Shown here: positions 42,321-52,288 of the stretch, piece after piece
How positions within the stretch are numbered: the first letter of the stretch is position 1
How the letters are laid out: the number at the start of each line of letters is the position of its first letter
Origin: Cymbomonas tetramitiformis
Taxonomy: Eukaryota; Chlorophyta; Pyramimonadophyceae; Pyramimonadales; Pyramimonadaceae
Length of the DNA: 64,000 bases
Direction: 5' to 3'
Assembly (NCBI GenBank): GCA_001247695.2
Contig: LGRX02027094.1
Location: 1-64,000 of the forward strand
Notes under the pieces: model-generated
Seen by the model: only the letters and a program-made list of their open reading frames with translations
Told to the model about the DNA's origin: nothing
Database searches by the model: none
Made by a program: the position numbers and the translations under genes

Positions 42321-43349
42321 ATGCGCCGTAAATTTGTATTTTTGTGTAGCGCGTTGACATACCAGTTGGTGTTTGAATGTGTTCATACGCATTCGTACTC
42401 TTTGCTCGACAGTTTTTTTGGCACCAAGCCTCGTGCATCGAGGCACGACAATTTTGGTACACTCGCAAAGACCCCACCTGACGTGACGAAGCAGACATCG
42501 TCGCCTCTAAAAGTGGCGGTCGTGCAAAGCGGGCTTTACGAAACCTGGATATGGGAGCAGGTCACGTCGCTCGCGCGTTGGAACCCTGCGCACCACTTTG
42601 ACTACTACGGCCGTTTGCAGAACACGAGCAGCATGGCACCTCGGTTCGTGGAAGGCGTGGCGCGTAGAACTCTCGGCGACGCCGTAGAATCGTTTGAACG
42701 TCACGTCGCGGGCCTGCCTAACATGCGGATACAGCACCTGGCTCTGGTACCGGGATGGATACCGCCGGTGCGCACAAACCCAAATGTTGCATTGAATTTG
42801 AATTTTTTAAATATGGCGTCGATGCTGCATAGCGCGTACGAAGCGGTCATGCGCGTAAACTTGACGGAAAGATACGACATCATGCTGCGTATACGCGAAG
42901 ATGCCGCGTGGTATTACCCGCTCGTGTTGGACATGCTGCCCAGAAATGTGCTGGCGCTCAAGTCGTGCAACCACTGGGGTGGTTACAACGACAAAGCCTG
43001 GATTGGGCCTTTCGACGCAACGTATGGCATCATGATCAGATATTACGCGGCCATGTGGGATGCGAACGTAACCACGGAAAACACGGAGGGTTTGCTGAAA
43101 CACGTCGTCGACGCGCTTGAAGTGCCCGTTTACGCGAGGACGGCGACGTTCGACCAACGAACCGGTGTCATGTCGCGGTTTGGATTGACTCTGAGCGACG
43201 CGCGACGGTCCTCGGATGGGTCCATCTGCTTCACGCAATCTTACTGGAAGGGCAACCGTGGCGAGCTTGGGTGCGGCGAGCGTCTAGCGCGCACCGTCTT
43301 CGCGGTACCCATCCGCACGTGCATCGCGCGGATCCCTAAGCGGTCGTAA
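42321..43349 (+). CDS. glycosyltransferase-like protein, 342 residues
   Basis: ATG 42321. The N-terminus has a signal-anchor-like segment (KFVFLCSALTYQLVFEC). The core has VAVVQSGLYETW (first beta strand of a GT-A fold), then YDIMLRIREDAAW near residue 185 and KSCNHWGGYNDKAWIGPFDA near 215, a pattern seen in eukaryotic and algal-virus glycosyltransferase-like proteins: a basic x-R-x-R-x-D segment and a donor-site WGG-x-N-D. Probable role: Golgi/ER or virion glycan synthesis, consistent with the glycoprotein-rich genes nearby. The donor sugar is not predictable. The 3' end lies inside the 148-bp repeat described below. Confidence 0.7.
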   Translation: MRRKFVFLCSALTYQLVFECVHTHSYSLLDSFFGTKPRASRHDNFGTLAKTPPDVTKQTSSPLKVAVVQSGLYETWIWEQVTSLARWNPAHHFDYYGRLQNTSSMAPRFVEGVARRTLGDAVESFERHVAGLPNMRIQHLALVPGWIPPVRTNPNVALNLNFLNMASMLHSAYEAVMRVNLTERYDIMLRIREDAAWYYPLVLDMLPRNVLALKSCNHWGGYNDKAWIGPFDATYGIMIRYYAAMWDANVTTENTEGLLKHVVDALEVPVYARTATFDQRTGVMSRFGLTLSDARRSSDGSICFTQSYWKGNRGELGCGERLARTVFAVPIRTCIARIPKRS

Positions 43350-43462
43350 TCTCGCCGTAGGCGCAATCCAAAAAATAACAACCGAAAACAGATCCCTCAA
43401 AATCTATGGTAAAAGCTATCACGTCCATTGCGATTTTGCGTGTCACTCACGTGCGACTGGTG
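43315..43462 (+). repeat. 148-bp perfect direct repeat, copy 1
   Basis: Identical to 44325-44472, 1010 bp apart. Copy 1 covers the last 11 codons and stop of the glycosyltransferase gene and the sequence just after it. Confidence 0.95.
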
Positions 43463-43551
43463 CGATGGTGTATAATACGGTGTATAAATACCAGCAATGG
43501 TAAAACGAGCATAATACTTTCCTATTTACAACATTCGTAAAGACGCACGCG

Positions 43552-44304
43552 ATGTCGTGTATTTTGTTCGCACCTACCTCTGATGTGCCGATTGACGTCC
43601 TAATTTCCATTCTTGACCACCTGCCGTTACAAACCGTCAAAATCGTTACTACGGAATTTTTTAAATTCTGGTACACCGACACCAAAAAAAACAAGGGCAA
43701 AGACGCTAGATATGAAGATCTGCGTGCCTATTACAATACAAGACAGCTGGTAGATCCGAAGTATATTAATGATTTAATTTTGAATCCCAATAACCGTAAC
43801 ACTTCAACTACAATCATAAATAACATTGCAACAGAAAATCCAAACAGAATCAAATCCACTTACAACTTAGAGATCGTCATGCCTGACCATCCCGTTTTTG
43901 AGACTACGGTGTACACAACCAAGGCTGCCATTATACCAAACTTGCCGGTCCACATGTTTTCCGTAGAGAGCGCAACGTTTTGTGATTTACTCTTTCGTTA
44001 TACAAAAATAAAAGGACGTAAGTCCCAGATGCCGTTGGGAAATGTGCCGGCATACAACTTCCGGTTTTACCTACCCGAATACAAACTAAATTTGCGGGGT
44101 GAAGTTCAGATTGAAAGCGGCAACCGTGTAGACATAAATGTCGTAAAAAGCTCCAACAAACTGCGAGTTTGCATGGTGACATTTCGTGACATTTCGTCCA
44201 CTAAGAAATTTCTTAGTTTTGGTCGGGTGTACCATCTTTATTTGGATACAAGACTGTCAAATTTGTTGCAGGATAAATATCGTGACCTGTTCAATTCCAT
44301 ATAA
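43552..44304 (+). CDS. AT-rich F-box protein between direct repeats, 250 residues
   Basis: ATG 43552. Residues 12-48 (VPIDVLISILDHLPLQTVKI ...TTEFFKFWY) fit an F-box: PxDVLxxIL, conserved Leu, and a terminal Trp/Tyr. The rest is beta-rich and unrecognised. F-box proteins link substrates to Skp1-Cullin ligases. The gene is distinctly AT-rich against GC-rich flanks and sits between 148-bp perfect direct repeats, which together suggest a recent insertion or duplication-based gain. Two TATA-like boxes (43469-43474 and 43482-43491) lie 60-85 bp upstream. Confidence 0.75.
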   Translation: MSCILFAPTSDVPIDVLISILDHLPLQTVKIVTTEFFKFWYTDTKKNKGKDARYEDLRAYYNTRQLVDPKYINDLILNPNNRNTSTTIINNIATENPNRIKSTYNLEIVMPDHPVFETTVYTTKAAIIPNLPVHMFSVESATFCDLLFRYTKIKGRKSQMPLGNVPAYNFRFYLPEYKLNLRGEVQIESGNRVDINVVKSSNKLRVCMVTFRDISSTKKFLSFGRVYHLYLDTRLSNLLQDKYRDLFNSI

Positions 44305-44324
44305 CGCGGTGTGTGTAACATTCA

Positions 44325-44472
44325 GCACGTGCATCGCGCGGATCCCTAAGCGGTCGTAATCTCGCCGTAGGCGCAATCCAAAAAATAACAACCGAAAACA
44401 GATCCCTCAAAATCTATGGTAAAAGCTATCACGTCCATTGCGATTTTGCGTGTCACTCACGTGCGACTGGTG
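44325..44472 (+). repeat. 148-bp perfect direct repeat, copy 2
   Basis: Identical to 43315-43462. It therefore repeats the 3' end of the glycosyltransferase gene without the rest of it; the fragment is non-functional as coding sequence. Confidence 0.95.
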
Positions 44473-44725
44473 GCGGTGGCACTCCTCGCTCTCACCTAAC
44501 ATGTTCCGTAATTGTAACCTGATTAGTGCGACGCGTGGTGATGAGAAATCTATCGACAGGACAAGGTATATGGTGAGATGAATCATCGGCCGATGATTGA
44601 CCTATCGCGCGGTGTTATCCTACGTGGCGTCGCAACAATCTGCACGTTGTAACGGCCGAACAAAACTCCGCTATAAAACGTCCCCTGCCCTTATTTTAAA
44701 TCCATTTTTTGATTTTATTGTCAAC

Positions 44726-45562
44726 ATGCCACCCTCACCCATCGACGCCGTTAGCCTTTTGGGTTGTAAACGCGTGGTCCGCCCGAACGACGCGAATGAC
44801 GAAATCATACAAATTCTTACGGTCGACGCCCCGGTCAATCTGCACGTCGCCGTGTTCGCGGGCACCGACGCCGTCGCGTCGCTTCATGAATTGCTCCGTT
44901 ACTCGAAGAACAACACGGACGATGTGTGCCTGTCGGTTTTTCGCGGCATACTACCATGCACGAACAGTTTGGCATCGCGGCTGCGGAATCTTATCGACTC
45001 GAGGTTTGCGGAAATTCGCGAAGCCCGATGCGATTCGGTTTTGGTCGAACGTCTGTGCGAGGATACCGGTTACGCTCTGCTCAATTTCGTGTTCGCCGGC
45101 TACCGCACTAACAGTGAGCATCGTTATCTGCTATGTTACCTTTTGAGTCAGTACGAGGAGACGTGCTACACCGCGCACACCGTGTATTTCGGTTGGTTGC
45201 AACTAGCAGCCGAACTGGTCGACGAGCGCGCGGACATTACGTACGCGACCTTCACCGACGTACTTTGCGAAACGAACGCGCAAAACAACGATACGCTCGC
45301 GCAGCACGCGATCTGGTATCGCGTGATGGACATGTTTTTTAGAAACAAAGTGCTGTACAAACGTCCACTGTGGCCGGACGGGCTGCCGGATGGTTTGAAT
45401 TTCGATTGCGCGAGGTACTTCACCGAAGCACGCCCATTTGTCAAAATGGCGGCGACACACGAACGAAATCGCTCGTGTATTGCACGACTGGTCGCGTGGG
45501 ATAACGGGTCTGGCCAATTTAACACAAATCAAATCGTGGACCTGACCGACGACTCCGATTAG
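44726..45562 (+). CDS. hypothetical protein with C-terminal SUMO-interacting motif, 278 residues
   Basis: ATG 44726. A globular helical protein that ends in QIVDLTDDSD. The IVDLTDDSD tail is a canonical SIM: hydrophobic core then acidic residues and serine. Such tails bind SUMO and are used by viral and host SUMO-targeted factors. No catalytic motif is seen in the rest. The gene follows the copy-2 repeat and AT-rich DNA. Confidence 0.7.
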   Translation: MPPSPIDAVSLLGCKRVVRPNDANDEIIQILTVDAPVNLHVAVFAGTDAVASLHELLRYSKNNTDDVCLSVFRGILPCTNSLASRLRNLIDSRFAEIREARCDSVLVERLCEDTGYALLNFVFAGYRTNSEHRYLLCYLLSQYEETCYTAHTVYFGWLQLAAELVDERADITYATFTDVLCETNAQNNDTLAQHAIWYRVMDMFFRNKVLYKRPLWPDGLPDGLNFDCARYFTEARPFVKMAATHERNRSCIARLVAWDNGSGQFNTNQIVDLTDDSD

Positions 45563-46000
45563 TAGACAGTCGTATAGCAAAGGACCCACCGCTGTGATCG
45601 CGCCGCAGGCGTTCACGTCACTAGACTGTAACTCCTATTTTATTTGTATTCATCTCCAAATTTTAGAAGCGCTAAACGATGGGCGAGCGCTTCAAGACCT
45701 TTTTGTACTGTCGCGCCACGATGCCCCATCGACGGGGTCATTCGATACGCGCGCACGTTAGCACGAACTCATTACCGAACTGACGTTGCTAGTACTTCCG
45801 ATCGACGTATATTCTGCGACGATGACGTGCCGAAACGTTCGTGGCAGCACGAGCTGTTTGTTCCAACACCGGGCTTGTGAGAAAATTTAAAAGGTATAAA
45901 AACTTAAGGGAGTCCGCACCGTCGCGCGCGCCCACGGTTCAAAAATTGCAACGCCCTGAAAACGCGTTGGTTTTGAATACCGATCGGCATCAACAAGATC
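45563..46000. other. 438-bp intergenic region
   Basis: No convincing gene; the longest ATG frame (45679) has 34 codons. A TATA-like GGTATAAAAAC at about 45892-45902 lies about 100 bp before the MYND gene. Confidence 0.4.
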
Positions 46001-46825
46001 ATGCCAGCGACGGACACGGATAATATATTGCAATGGTGGTGCTGTCTTTCGGCAAGGCTTTACAGCTGCTGGGACGCGGTGCTGGACCAAGACACCGCGA
46101 TTGTACGTCGAAGATCTTTGGACGTGTATCGCGTGTTTTTTTTGGACGCCAACCTGCAGTCCATCGACCTTCAAACACCGATGCGCCAATGGTGCAAACT
46201 CCTTGCGGAGCTTGCGATGTGTCGCGCGTCGATCGAGTACGGAAGTGCCGACGATGCGCACGATTTGGAGTCTCTGATGGCATGTCACGAGCCCATAATG
46301 CGCATCTGCGAGTTGCACCGTTGGGAGTGTGACCGGAATTCGCCGATCGATCGCAGCATGCACCAGACGTGGAACGATGCGAACCGATTGTATCAAATAG
46401 CGAACGTTGTACGCTCGTGCAACGTGGTCCACAAACGCGCCGCGCAGCTGATAAACGCTTTTGATACGGATGGGAACCGTCTGAACATGGTCATAAGCGG
46501 CACGGTCCGAGTGGATCCTGAAGTGTGCGCATTTTTTGGTCTGGACGACACGAGACCCATGAACGTCGCTGTACGCTGGCGACGTAACAAAAACGGAGTT
46601 GCCCTCGGTCTGCAACACGACCGTGTTTGCTGCGTGCATTGCGGACGCGCGGCCGCGGGAGATGTCCAATTGAAACTGTGCGGCGTTTGCAGAACGGTGG
46701 CTTATTGCGACCGCGCGTGCCAAGTACGAGACTGGAACAGGCACCGCGAGTACTGCGTCAGCGTGCGCGCGCATGTAAACGAAGATATGTACGCCGGCGA
46801 AACTGTGCGAGCGCATAATTTATAG
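46001..46825 (+). CDS. MYND zinc-finger protein, 274 residues
   Basis: ATG 46001. The C-terminal residues about 208-250 form a MYND finger: CCVHCGRAA..., KLCGVCRTVAYCD, CQVRDWNRHREYC. The spacing of seven Cys and one His matches the double zinc site that binds PxLxP-type peptides in transcription and chromatin proteins. The N-terminal 200 residues are helical and unrecognised, with no SET domain. A role in binding a host regulator is inferred. MYND proteins occur in several giant viruses. Confidence 0.85.
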   Translation: MPATDTDNILQWWCCLSARLYSCWDAVLDQDTAIVRRRSLDVYRVFFLDANLQSIDLQTPMRQWCKLLAELAMCRASIEYGSADDAHDLESLMACHEPIMRICELHRWECDRNSPIDRSMHQTWNDANRLYQIANVVRSCNVVHKRAAQLINAFDTDGNRLNMVISGTVRVDPEVCAFFGLDDTRPMNVAVRWRRNKNGVALGLQHDRVCCVHCGRAAAGDVQLKLCGVCRTVAYCDRACQVRDWNRHREYCVSVRAHVNEDMYAGETVRAHNL

Positions 46826-46900
46826 GACGTATCTTGTTATATATTTAATATATGTAAGCTTATCACGAATGCAACTGCAAGACGCCTTAACGATCGTCGC

Positions 46901-48370
46901 TCAGGGCGAGGGTGGAGTTGACGGCGGCGGTTTAGGCGGTGGGGGCGTCAGTCCGTCCTTTCGATAGCACGTCGCGCCCGTAAAATTCTGTACGGCACCG
47001 ACGGCGGTTATACCATGCGCGTGATACGCGGTACAAGTCGCCGACTCGTCGGCCTCGAAAACGATGTCGAAAGCGGTGCAGTTGTACCAGGTCGCGCACA
47101 AGGTGGCGCATGCCATATCCGTGGCGTACGCGCTATGAACCTTTGTGGTCAAGCCGCCCGCTGGATTTGCGCATTTGCCGTAACCTATGTACGTGTACCC
47201 CGAAAGGCTGCAAAAACACGCACGGTAAGCGTCTTGCATATCGACGCCGCCGTCGCAGTCGTACGCGTTTTTGCGCACCGTGGAGACGACGCTAACGAAA
47301 CAACCAACTCGTGTTGGGTGCAGCCAAGGCATACGCCAATGGCTAACGTTGGCTTCGCATGTAACAAGTGATGACCCCAACGCGTCGTCGCCTGCGAGTA
47401 CGCAGTGATCTCGTCCGTCCGAATTAGTGCAATTGGCGTGCGTGTTGAGTTGCTCGTCGTACATCACGTTTCGGGCGAACGCGTTCATGACGGCGCCGTC
47501 GGCAAACCTATCGTTCTCCGTCCACATGTCTCGCGCGAGGCACGGTCGTTTACCCCGCGCGTCGGCCGCGATGCAGGTCTCGGTGCACGTGGCGTGCCTC
47601 ATCGCAAACCACCCCGGGTGGCTGTGGTAGTTGCCGCGAACGCTCGGCGGTGGCGGTGGTGGCAGTGGTAAGGGGGGGAGCGGCGGCGGTGGGTTGGGCG
47701 ATGGTGACTCGGGTGGCATCGGCAGTGGCGGGCGCTCGGGCGGCACGTAGGGTGGGGGCGGCGGCGGCGGTGACGTGGGGAGCGTCGGTGGCGGACGAGG
47801 CGACGGTGGCGGCAGCGGCGGTGGGGCTGGGGGTGACAACGGTGGTGCGCACGGCGGTGGGGCGGGGGGGGCGTGCGGCGTTTGAGGCGACCACGGCGGA
47901 GCGTAACGGTATTCCGTGACGCCGTCGACGTCAATCTGTGTTAAACGGTAAACCCCGTGTTCCTCGAACTCCGGGTACACCAACGCAGCGCCGTCACCGG
48001 CCATGCGTGTGGCAATCACGGTGGCCTCGTCAAGACTCGTGTACGACGCTTTGACGACCGTCGTCACCGGGTCGGGCTCGACCGACACCACGTGTGCGCC
48101 GATGCTGGTTTTGATGACCGGACGCAGGGAGGTGACGTATCGATCGTACTGTTGAACGTGCTTGCGCGTGAAGCTCGCGCGAAAGTCCGGGTCGTATTTG
48201 TACGCGCCGTAGAAATCGGTGTCGAACACGCACGTCAAGGACACGGCGTGCACGTCATCGCCGTACGCGTTTTTCGGATCCGACGCGACGAGAAGCATCA
48301 TCACGACGCTCAGGCACGTCGCACCGAGTACGCACAAAAGAATCCTAGGCGGGGCGCAGTTTTGCGACAT
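46901..48370 (-). CDS. signal-anchored, proline-rich, cysteine-rich glycoprotein, 489 residues
   Basis: ATG 48370 sits 30-48 bp downstream of a (TA)n tract at 48400-48418. Residues 10-30 are a signal anchor (ILLCVLGATCLSVVMMLLVA). A soluble domain (about 40-165) is followed by a 75-residue Pro/Ser-rich hinge. Then comes a Cys-rich region with two halves; the second (GKCANPAGG ... CYRKDG) resembles a PAN/apple-type module. It ends in a short Pro tail, PPPPKPPPSTPPSP. The layout parallels the lectin protein at 34-39 kb, so both are probably surface glycoproteins aimed at host polysaccharide or wall. Several NXT/S sequons are present. Confidence 0.75.
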   Translation of the reverse strand: MSQNCAPPRILLCVLGATCLSVVMMLLVASDPKNAYGDDVHAVSLTCVFDTDFYGAYKYDPDFRASFTRKHVQQYDRYVTSLRPVIKTSIGAHVVSVEPDPVTTVVKASYTSLDEATVIATRMAGDGAALVYPEFEEHGVYRLTQIDVDGVTEYRYAPPWSPQTPHAPPAPPPCAPPLSPPAPPPLPPPSPRPPPTLPTSPPPPPPPYVPPERPPLPMPPESPSPNPPPPLPPLPLPPPPPPSVRGNYHSHPGWFAMRHATCTETCIAADARGKRPCLARDMWTENDRFADGAVMNAFARNVMYDEQLNTHANCTNSDGRDHCVLAGDDALGSSLVTCEANVSHWRMPWLHPTRVGCFVSVVSTVRKNAYDCDGGVDMQDAYRACFCSLSGYTYIGYGKCANPAGGLTTKVHSAYATDMACATLCATWYNCTAFDIVFEADESATCTAYHAHGITAVGAVQNFTGATCYRKDGLTPPPPKPPPSTPPSP

Positions 48371-48734
48371 ACCAACGATGTTGGCGCACGCGACGTTGTG
48401 TATATATATATATATCGACCGAAAGAAACGAGCAAAATCCTAATTCTGTTTCCTACGCACGTAAAGTGTAGGCCTGATATGTGACACACTCCAACGCTTA
48501 GAACTGTGGCTTCGTTTTTACGGGTAACGTAACTTTATTCCGTACGTGCTAACGACAGGTCCGAGTCGAGCCCACCCTAAACATTAAATATTATAGCGCG
48601 CCCCAAACGTAGCGCAAGCTCACGTCGTGTCATGTTCACCCGCGAGCAATGTCGCATAAGGTTCCACACCGAGCCCTTCACATTTATGCACATAATCTAC
48701 AAGCTCGGTCTGTCAAGGGCAGAGTAGGTCGAGA
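48371..48734. other. 364-bp divergent spacer
   Basis: Carries the TA tract at 48400-48418 serving the minus-strand gene; no other feature or gene is seen. Confidence 0.45.
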
Positions 48735-49259
48735 ATGCCTCGCCGATGCGCGTGCGAGATCGTGCTTCATCTCCATTCGCACGTAAAAGCGATGTCGACG
48801 CACGAGATCCGTGAGCTTCGTCGCCAAGCGTGGGCAGCAACCTTCGACCGCGCGCTACAAAAACAAACAAAATTTCCGGACGATCTGATCACGTTGCTTG
48901 CGCAAACTGGCGCGCAGTTGCCGGCGACCTTCAGAAACTTCGCGTTGCGACGTTCGTACGAACAGCATTTCAACGGAGCCGTCCGAAAAGTGGATCTGCT
49001 GCAGCACGCTCGCGTGATGCGCAAGATCGTGCGCAAGCTGTGCGCAGATCTGCGTGGTCGTCGATTGTGGCCCGAGGACAGGATGGCCTTCGCGACCGCG
49101 CTCAAATCGCTGCAAGATCGATTTGACATCGTCGCGGAGGGCGATGCGTTTTCCGTGGTGAACGCGGACGCGTCGGACGACGATATGCACGTCGAACTGC
49201 ACCTCACCTTAATGGCCCTGAGCAATGCCAATCTTGTCATGCATCGTATTTTGAGCTGA
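48735..49259 (+). CDS. hypothetical helical protein, 174 residues
   Basis: ATG 48735. A basic, almost wholly helical protein (many Arg, Leu, Ala) with an acidic patch near residue 145 (DASDDDMHVE). No motif is recognised. A downstream in-frame ATG at 48792 is an alternative start. A minus-strand frame overlaps its 3' end but is weaker. Confidence 0.65.
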   Translation: MPRRCACEIVLHLHSHVKAMSTHEIRELRRQAWAATFDRALQKQTKFPDDLITLLAQTGAQLPATFRNFALRRSYEQHFNGAVRKVDLLQHARVMRKIVRKLCADLRGRRLWPEDRMAFATALKSLQDRFDIVAEGDAFSVVNADASDDDMHVELHLTLMALSNANLVMHRILS

Positions 49260-49844
49260 GTAGATTTTTTTCATAACACGAAACGCGTCAGTTTCTTTCA
49301 TGGACGCGCGTTCGCACAGCCGCCGCGCGACCGCTGCCCTGTCGCGGGCGTCCAAGAAGCGCGGAGACAAAATGCCGCCCAGAGTCAAAAGCGATTGATA
49401 ACATGCGCATTCTTTTGTATGATAATCTGCAAGTTTTGGCGGCGTGTACGCGCCCCGCGCAGTTGTCGGAATATAAATATATATATATGCAAATAACAAG
49501 TCGCGAAATCCGTGTACCGTATCGCCCCAAATTTCTTTTGGGGTAATTTGGGAGACGTTATTGATTGGTGATGACGCATGGCTATAAATTAACGCTCTGA
49601 CGTAAACGCTGGTGGTAGCGATGTTGGTCGATGCGACCTTTCCCTTTTTTATGCCGGACACATGCCCGCCGTGTCGGAATATAGATTGCACAAGCGGATG
49701 AGGCATAAGACAATAGCGCTCGCAGACAAATTTGTTTTGGGCGGATGTTAGTAAAAGTATTTTCGTAGTCGGATCGAACGCGAGCAGTATAAATAATAAC
49801 CACGTGTAAATTTGCAGTCGGTAAAAACAACTAGCGCAAAAAAC
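49260..49844. other. 585-bp AT-rich region upstream of a kinase-like gene
   Basis: A TA tract lies at about 49474-49488. A minus-strand frame (ATG 49706 to 49209) runs through it and may encode a small protein, with plausible composition only in its last 75 codons. A TATA-like GTATAAATAATAA at 49789-49801 lies 45 bp before ATG 49845. Confidence 0.35.
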
Positions 49845-50639
49845 ATGTCTGTCGTATGCACGTCCGCGCAAATGCATATGGCAGATTTTGACCACGCCAG
49901 TATAAAGGAAAAACTTGCCCACAAAGACATAAATAATACTGGCGATTTCTGTGCCGGACTACCTGTCGACTGCAAAACAGGAATGTATGACGTGATGGGT
50001 GCATGTTATGAAAAATTGTGCGTGTTAAAGGATAATACGCCCATGTTTGTTAGCGAAGCCGACTTTTGCAAAGAAGCGGGACTTGCCATAAAATGCGGAG
50101 AGATAAATGTTGGACCTAAGGTGTACGAATGGGCTGTTTTGAAATATGACGAGGGTAATGCCTACGGTGTTATCCGAATGGAAAAACTAAATGAAAGTTT
50201 GGACAAATACGTGAAGGAGTCGGAAGTTCCCCTACAAAGTTTGCCCAAAATATTTAAAAGTATTCGCGTCCTTCTTGATAAGATGATTTCAGAAATCCTT
50301 GAATTGCACGACGATTTGCATAGAAAAAACATATATGTAATTGAAGAAGAAGGTGAACACAATGTGAGATTTATTGATTACGGTAAAACATACAACGTAT
50401 CTGAAACCGAAAAAATAAATGACCGATTATTGTATTCGTGTACCGATTTGTTTTCCTTATTGTTCGAAAACTTTAGAGAAAAAAAAATCGACGAGAAAAT
50501 TATCCAAGCATGCCTATGCAACTTGTTCAAGGTTAACGATTTTATACAGTTGTTGGATGCATCCATACTATTTTTTGGGTATAATATTCCACTTCGAGAT
50601 TTTCTTTTGAACTTAAAAGTAAAATCCGAATCGACATAA
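49845..50639 (+). CDS. protein-kinase-like protein, 264 residues
   Basis: ATG 49845. HDDLHRKNIYV (about residue 155) and FIDYGKTY (about 176) match the catalytic loop HxDLHxxN and the DxG metal loop of protein-kinase-like folds (RIO/LPS-kinase style). The N-lobe is short; no Gly-rich loop is obvious, but a KYDEGNAYGVIRMEK stretch fits the hinge. The gene is AT-rich. It could be an active atypical kinase or a pseudokinase; Lys of the VAIK motif is not identified with certainty. It converges with another kinase-like gene at 50808-52055. Confidence 0.65.
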   Translation: MSVVCTSAQMHMADFDHASIKEKLAHKDINNTGDFCAGLPVDCKTGMYDVMGACYEKLCVLKDNTPMFVSEADFCKEAGLAIKCGEINVGPKVYEWAVLKYDEGNAYGVIRMEKLNESLDKYVKESEVPLQSLPKIFKSIRVLLDKMISEILELHDDLHRKNIYVIEEEGEHNVRFIDYGKTYNVSETEKINDRLLYSCTDLFSLLFENFREKKIDEKIIQACLCNLFKVNDFIQLLDASILFFGYNIPLRDFLLNLKVKSEST

Positions 50640-50807
50640 TCAGTGTCTATACAAATAATGAGTTTAACAAAAAACAACGTATAATGTCCGCATTTAGTTT
50701 TAGAATGTTATCCGAGCGTACACCGCTTGAAGATCTCAGTCGCTAGCTCATTCGCCACCTCGGACCGCAACGAAAACGCACCACGCGCGGCAACGGGCGA
50801 TACGCGA

Positions 50808-52055
50808 TTACCCCGTCGTCATTGGCGCGTCGGTATTCGCAGGACGTCCGACTTTTCTTTTTTTGCCTTGGCTATGGTCGGTGGCTGTTTCGTTAGCGTC
50901 CACGAACATGTAGGTACGCGTGAACTCCTCGCCGGTAACCCCCGTGCACGCTCGCCTCAGACGGTCCAGGTTGGCGTGCAGATCAAAGTCTTGCTGCAAA
51001 ATGGTTCCCCCAAAATCTATCGTCGCCTTCAAGACGCTTGAAGCTTGAACATTAAGTCTGTAATTTAACGAATAATGCTTAAGTTTTTCCGAGAGGTTTG
51101 CTAGGAGTACTGCGATCATCTCAAGTAATACCTCCCCAATTTCCCGACCGTGGTGGTTGCTGACGCTTTTGATACGTAGTATCTCGTTGTAGTGAGATGA
51201 GGAGTTGCGCAAAGCGTCCCTAATCAAAAAAGGTGTGTGTACCTGGCCGTCAGCAATGATGCTGTAAACAACATTTAAAAAACTGAACGCGATCTGCTGC
51301 GTTACGCGCGTCGCGCCAGCCGCGCCCTGGCCAAACCAAAAGGTGTGAGGCTCGGACCCGTCAGTTTCTTTTTCCGACATCGCCAAATCGATTAGCGTTA
51401 ACTTTAGATTGGAGTCCTTGTCAAACCAGTACGCGATATTTTGTGGTTTCCAATCCGTGTAATAAATGTTTTCTTGGTAGAGTAGAATGCAGCACTTGCA
51501 CAAACGAGATATTGCTACACATTTATTGTGAAGGTGGTGCAAACAGCCGCCTGGCACATACAACCTTTTGTCGACCAAGGTACCGCAGTAATAGGGCATG
51601 GCGGTGCCAAAGTAACGAGCGTTTGTGACATTGATACCCACGCTTGGCGCGATGCTTTGGCACAACTCCTTCTTGGCGGGCGCGTTACACATCGCCTCTA
51701 CACGTTCGATGATAGCTGCCTCGGTCTTTAGACGTGCATACTCAGTGTCGTTTTTGTACGGAACAAACTTGCACACAAACGTCAAAGACGTCGAAGGCGT
51801 CGTAGCACACGTGTATAACTGAATGATACTGCTTTTGTCGAGCCGGCGTACATAGACGCCCTCGTACGTAGCATTATCTTCGGCGAGTGTGAAGGTCACG
51901 GTGCATGGTAAAATTTCGTTATCAAAATCGTACTCACGAACAGCAGCGTCTACCGTACGAGGTGTGTTATTGTACCACCCCAAAACATTCTGCCCCGTCG
52001 TGCTTTCGGAGCACACATAGGTACCCCTGTCACAGGTCAAAGCGTTACAGGACAT
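50808..52055 (-). CDS. divergent protein kinase-like protein, 415 residues
   Basis: ATG 52055 follows a TATA-like GTATAAATACC (minus strand, about 52130-52120), 65 bp upstream. Residues about 203 (YYTDWKPQNIAYW) and 219 (LTLIDLAM) correspond to the kinase catalytic loop YTDxKPQN and a DFG-like IDL. The catalytic Asp is present. The C-terminal tail has KKRKVGRP, a nuclear-localisation- and AT-hook-like motif. A nuclear serine/threonine kinase is the likely reading, with changed activation-loop motif. The GC content is higher than in the facing kinase at 49845, so the two are not recent copies. Confidence 0.7.
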   Translation of the reverse strand: MSCNALTCDRGTYVCSESTTGQNVLGWYNNTPRTVDAAVREYDFDNEILPCTVTFTLAEDNATYEGVYVRRLDKSSIIQLYTCATTPSTSLTFVCKFVPYKNDTEYARLKTEAAIIERVEAMCNAPAKKELCQSIAPSVGINVTNARYFGTAMPYYCGTLVDKRLYVPGGCLHHLHNKCVAISRLCKCCILLYQENIYYTDWKPQNIAYWFDKDSNLKLTLIDLAMSEKETDGSEPHTFWFGQGAAGATRVTQQIAFSFLNVVYSIIADGQVHTPFLIRDALRNSSSHYNEILRIKSVSNHHGREIGEVLLEMIAVLLANLSEKLKHYSLNYRLNVQASSVLKATIDFGGTILQQDFDLHANLDRLRRACTGVTGEEFTRTYMFVDANETATDHSQGKKRKVGRPANTDAPMTTG

Positions 52056-52288
52056 GTAAAGTTCGTGGATCTGCAACGAACGGCGCCCGATCGCTGCTGA
52101 CACTGACGGAAGGGTACGCGCATGGTATTTATACACCGTAGTATCGAGATCCGAGCTTTTGGTTTTGTATAATATACGTTTTCTCGCCCGCCAAGCACGC
52201 CGTGGTGGCGCTCGCTCACACGCGCTACGGTACAAGTTACTTATCGGCGTAAACGACGCCCGCGGACGCACGCGCGCAACGACACACA

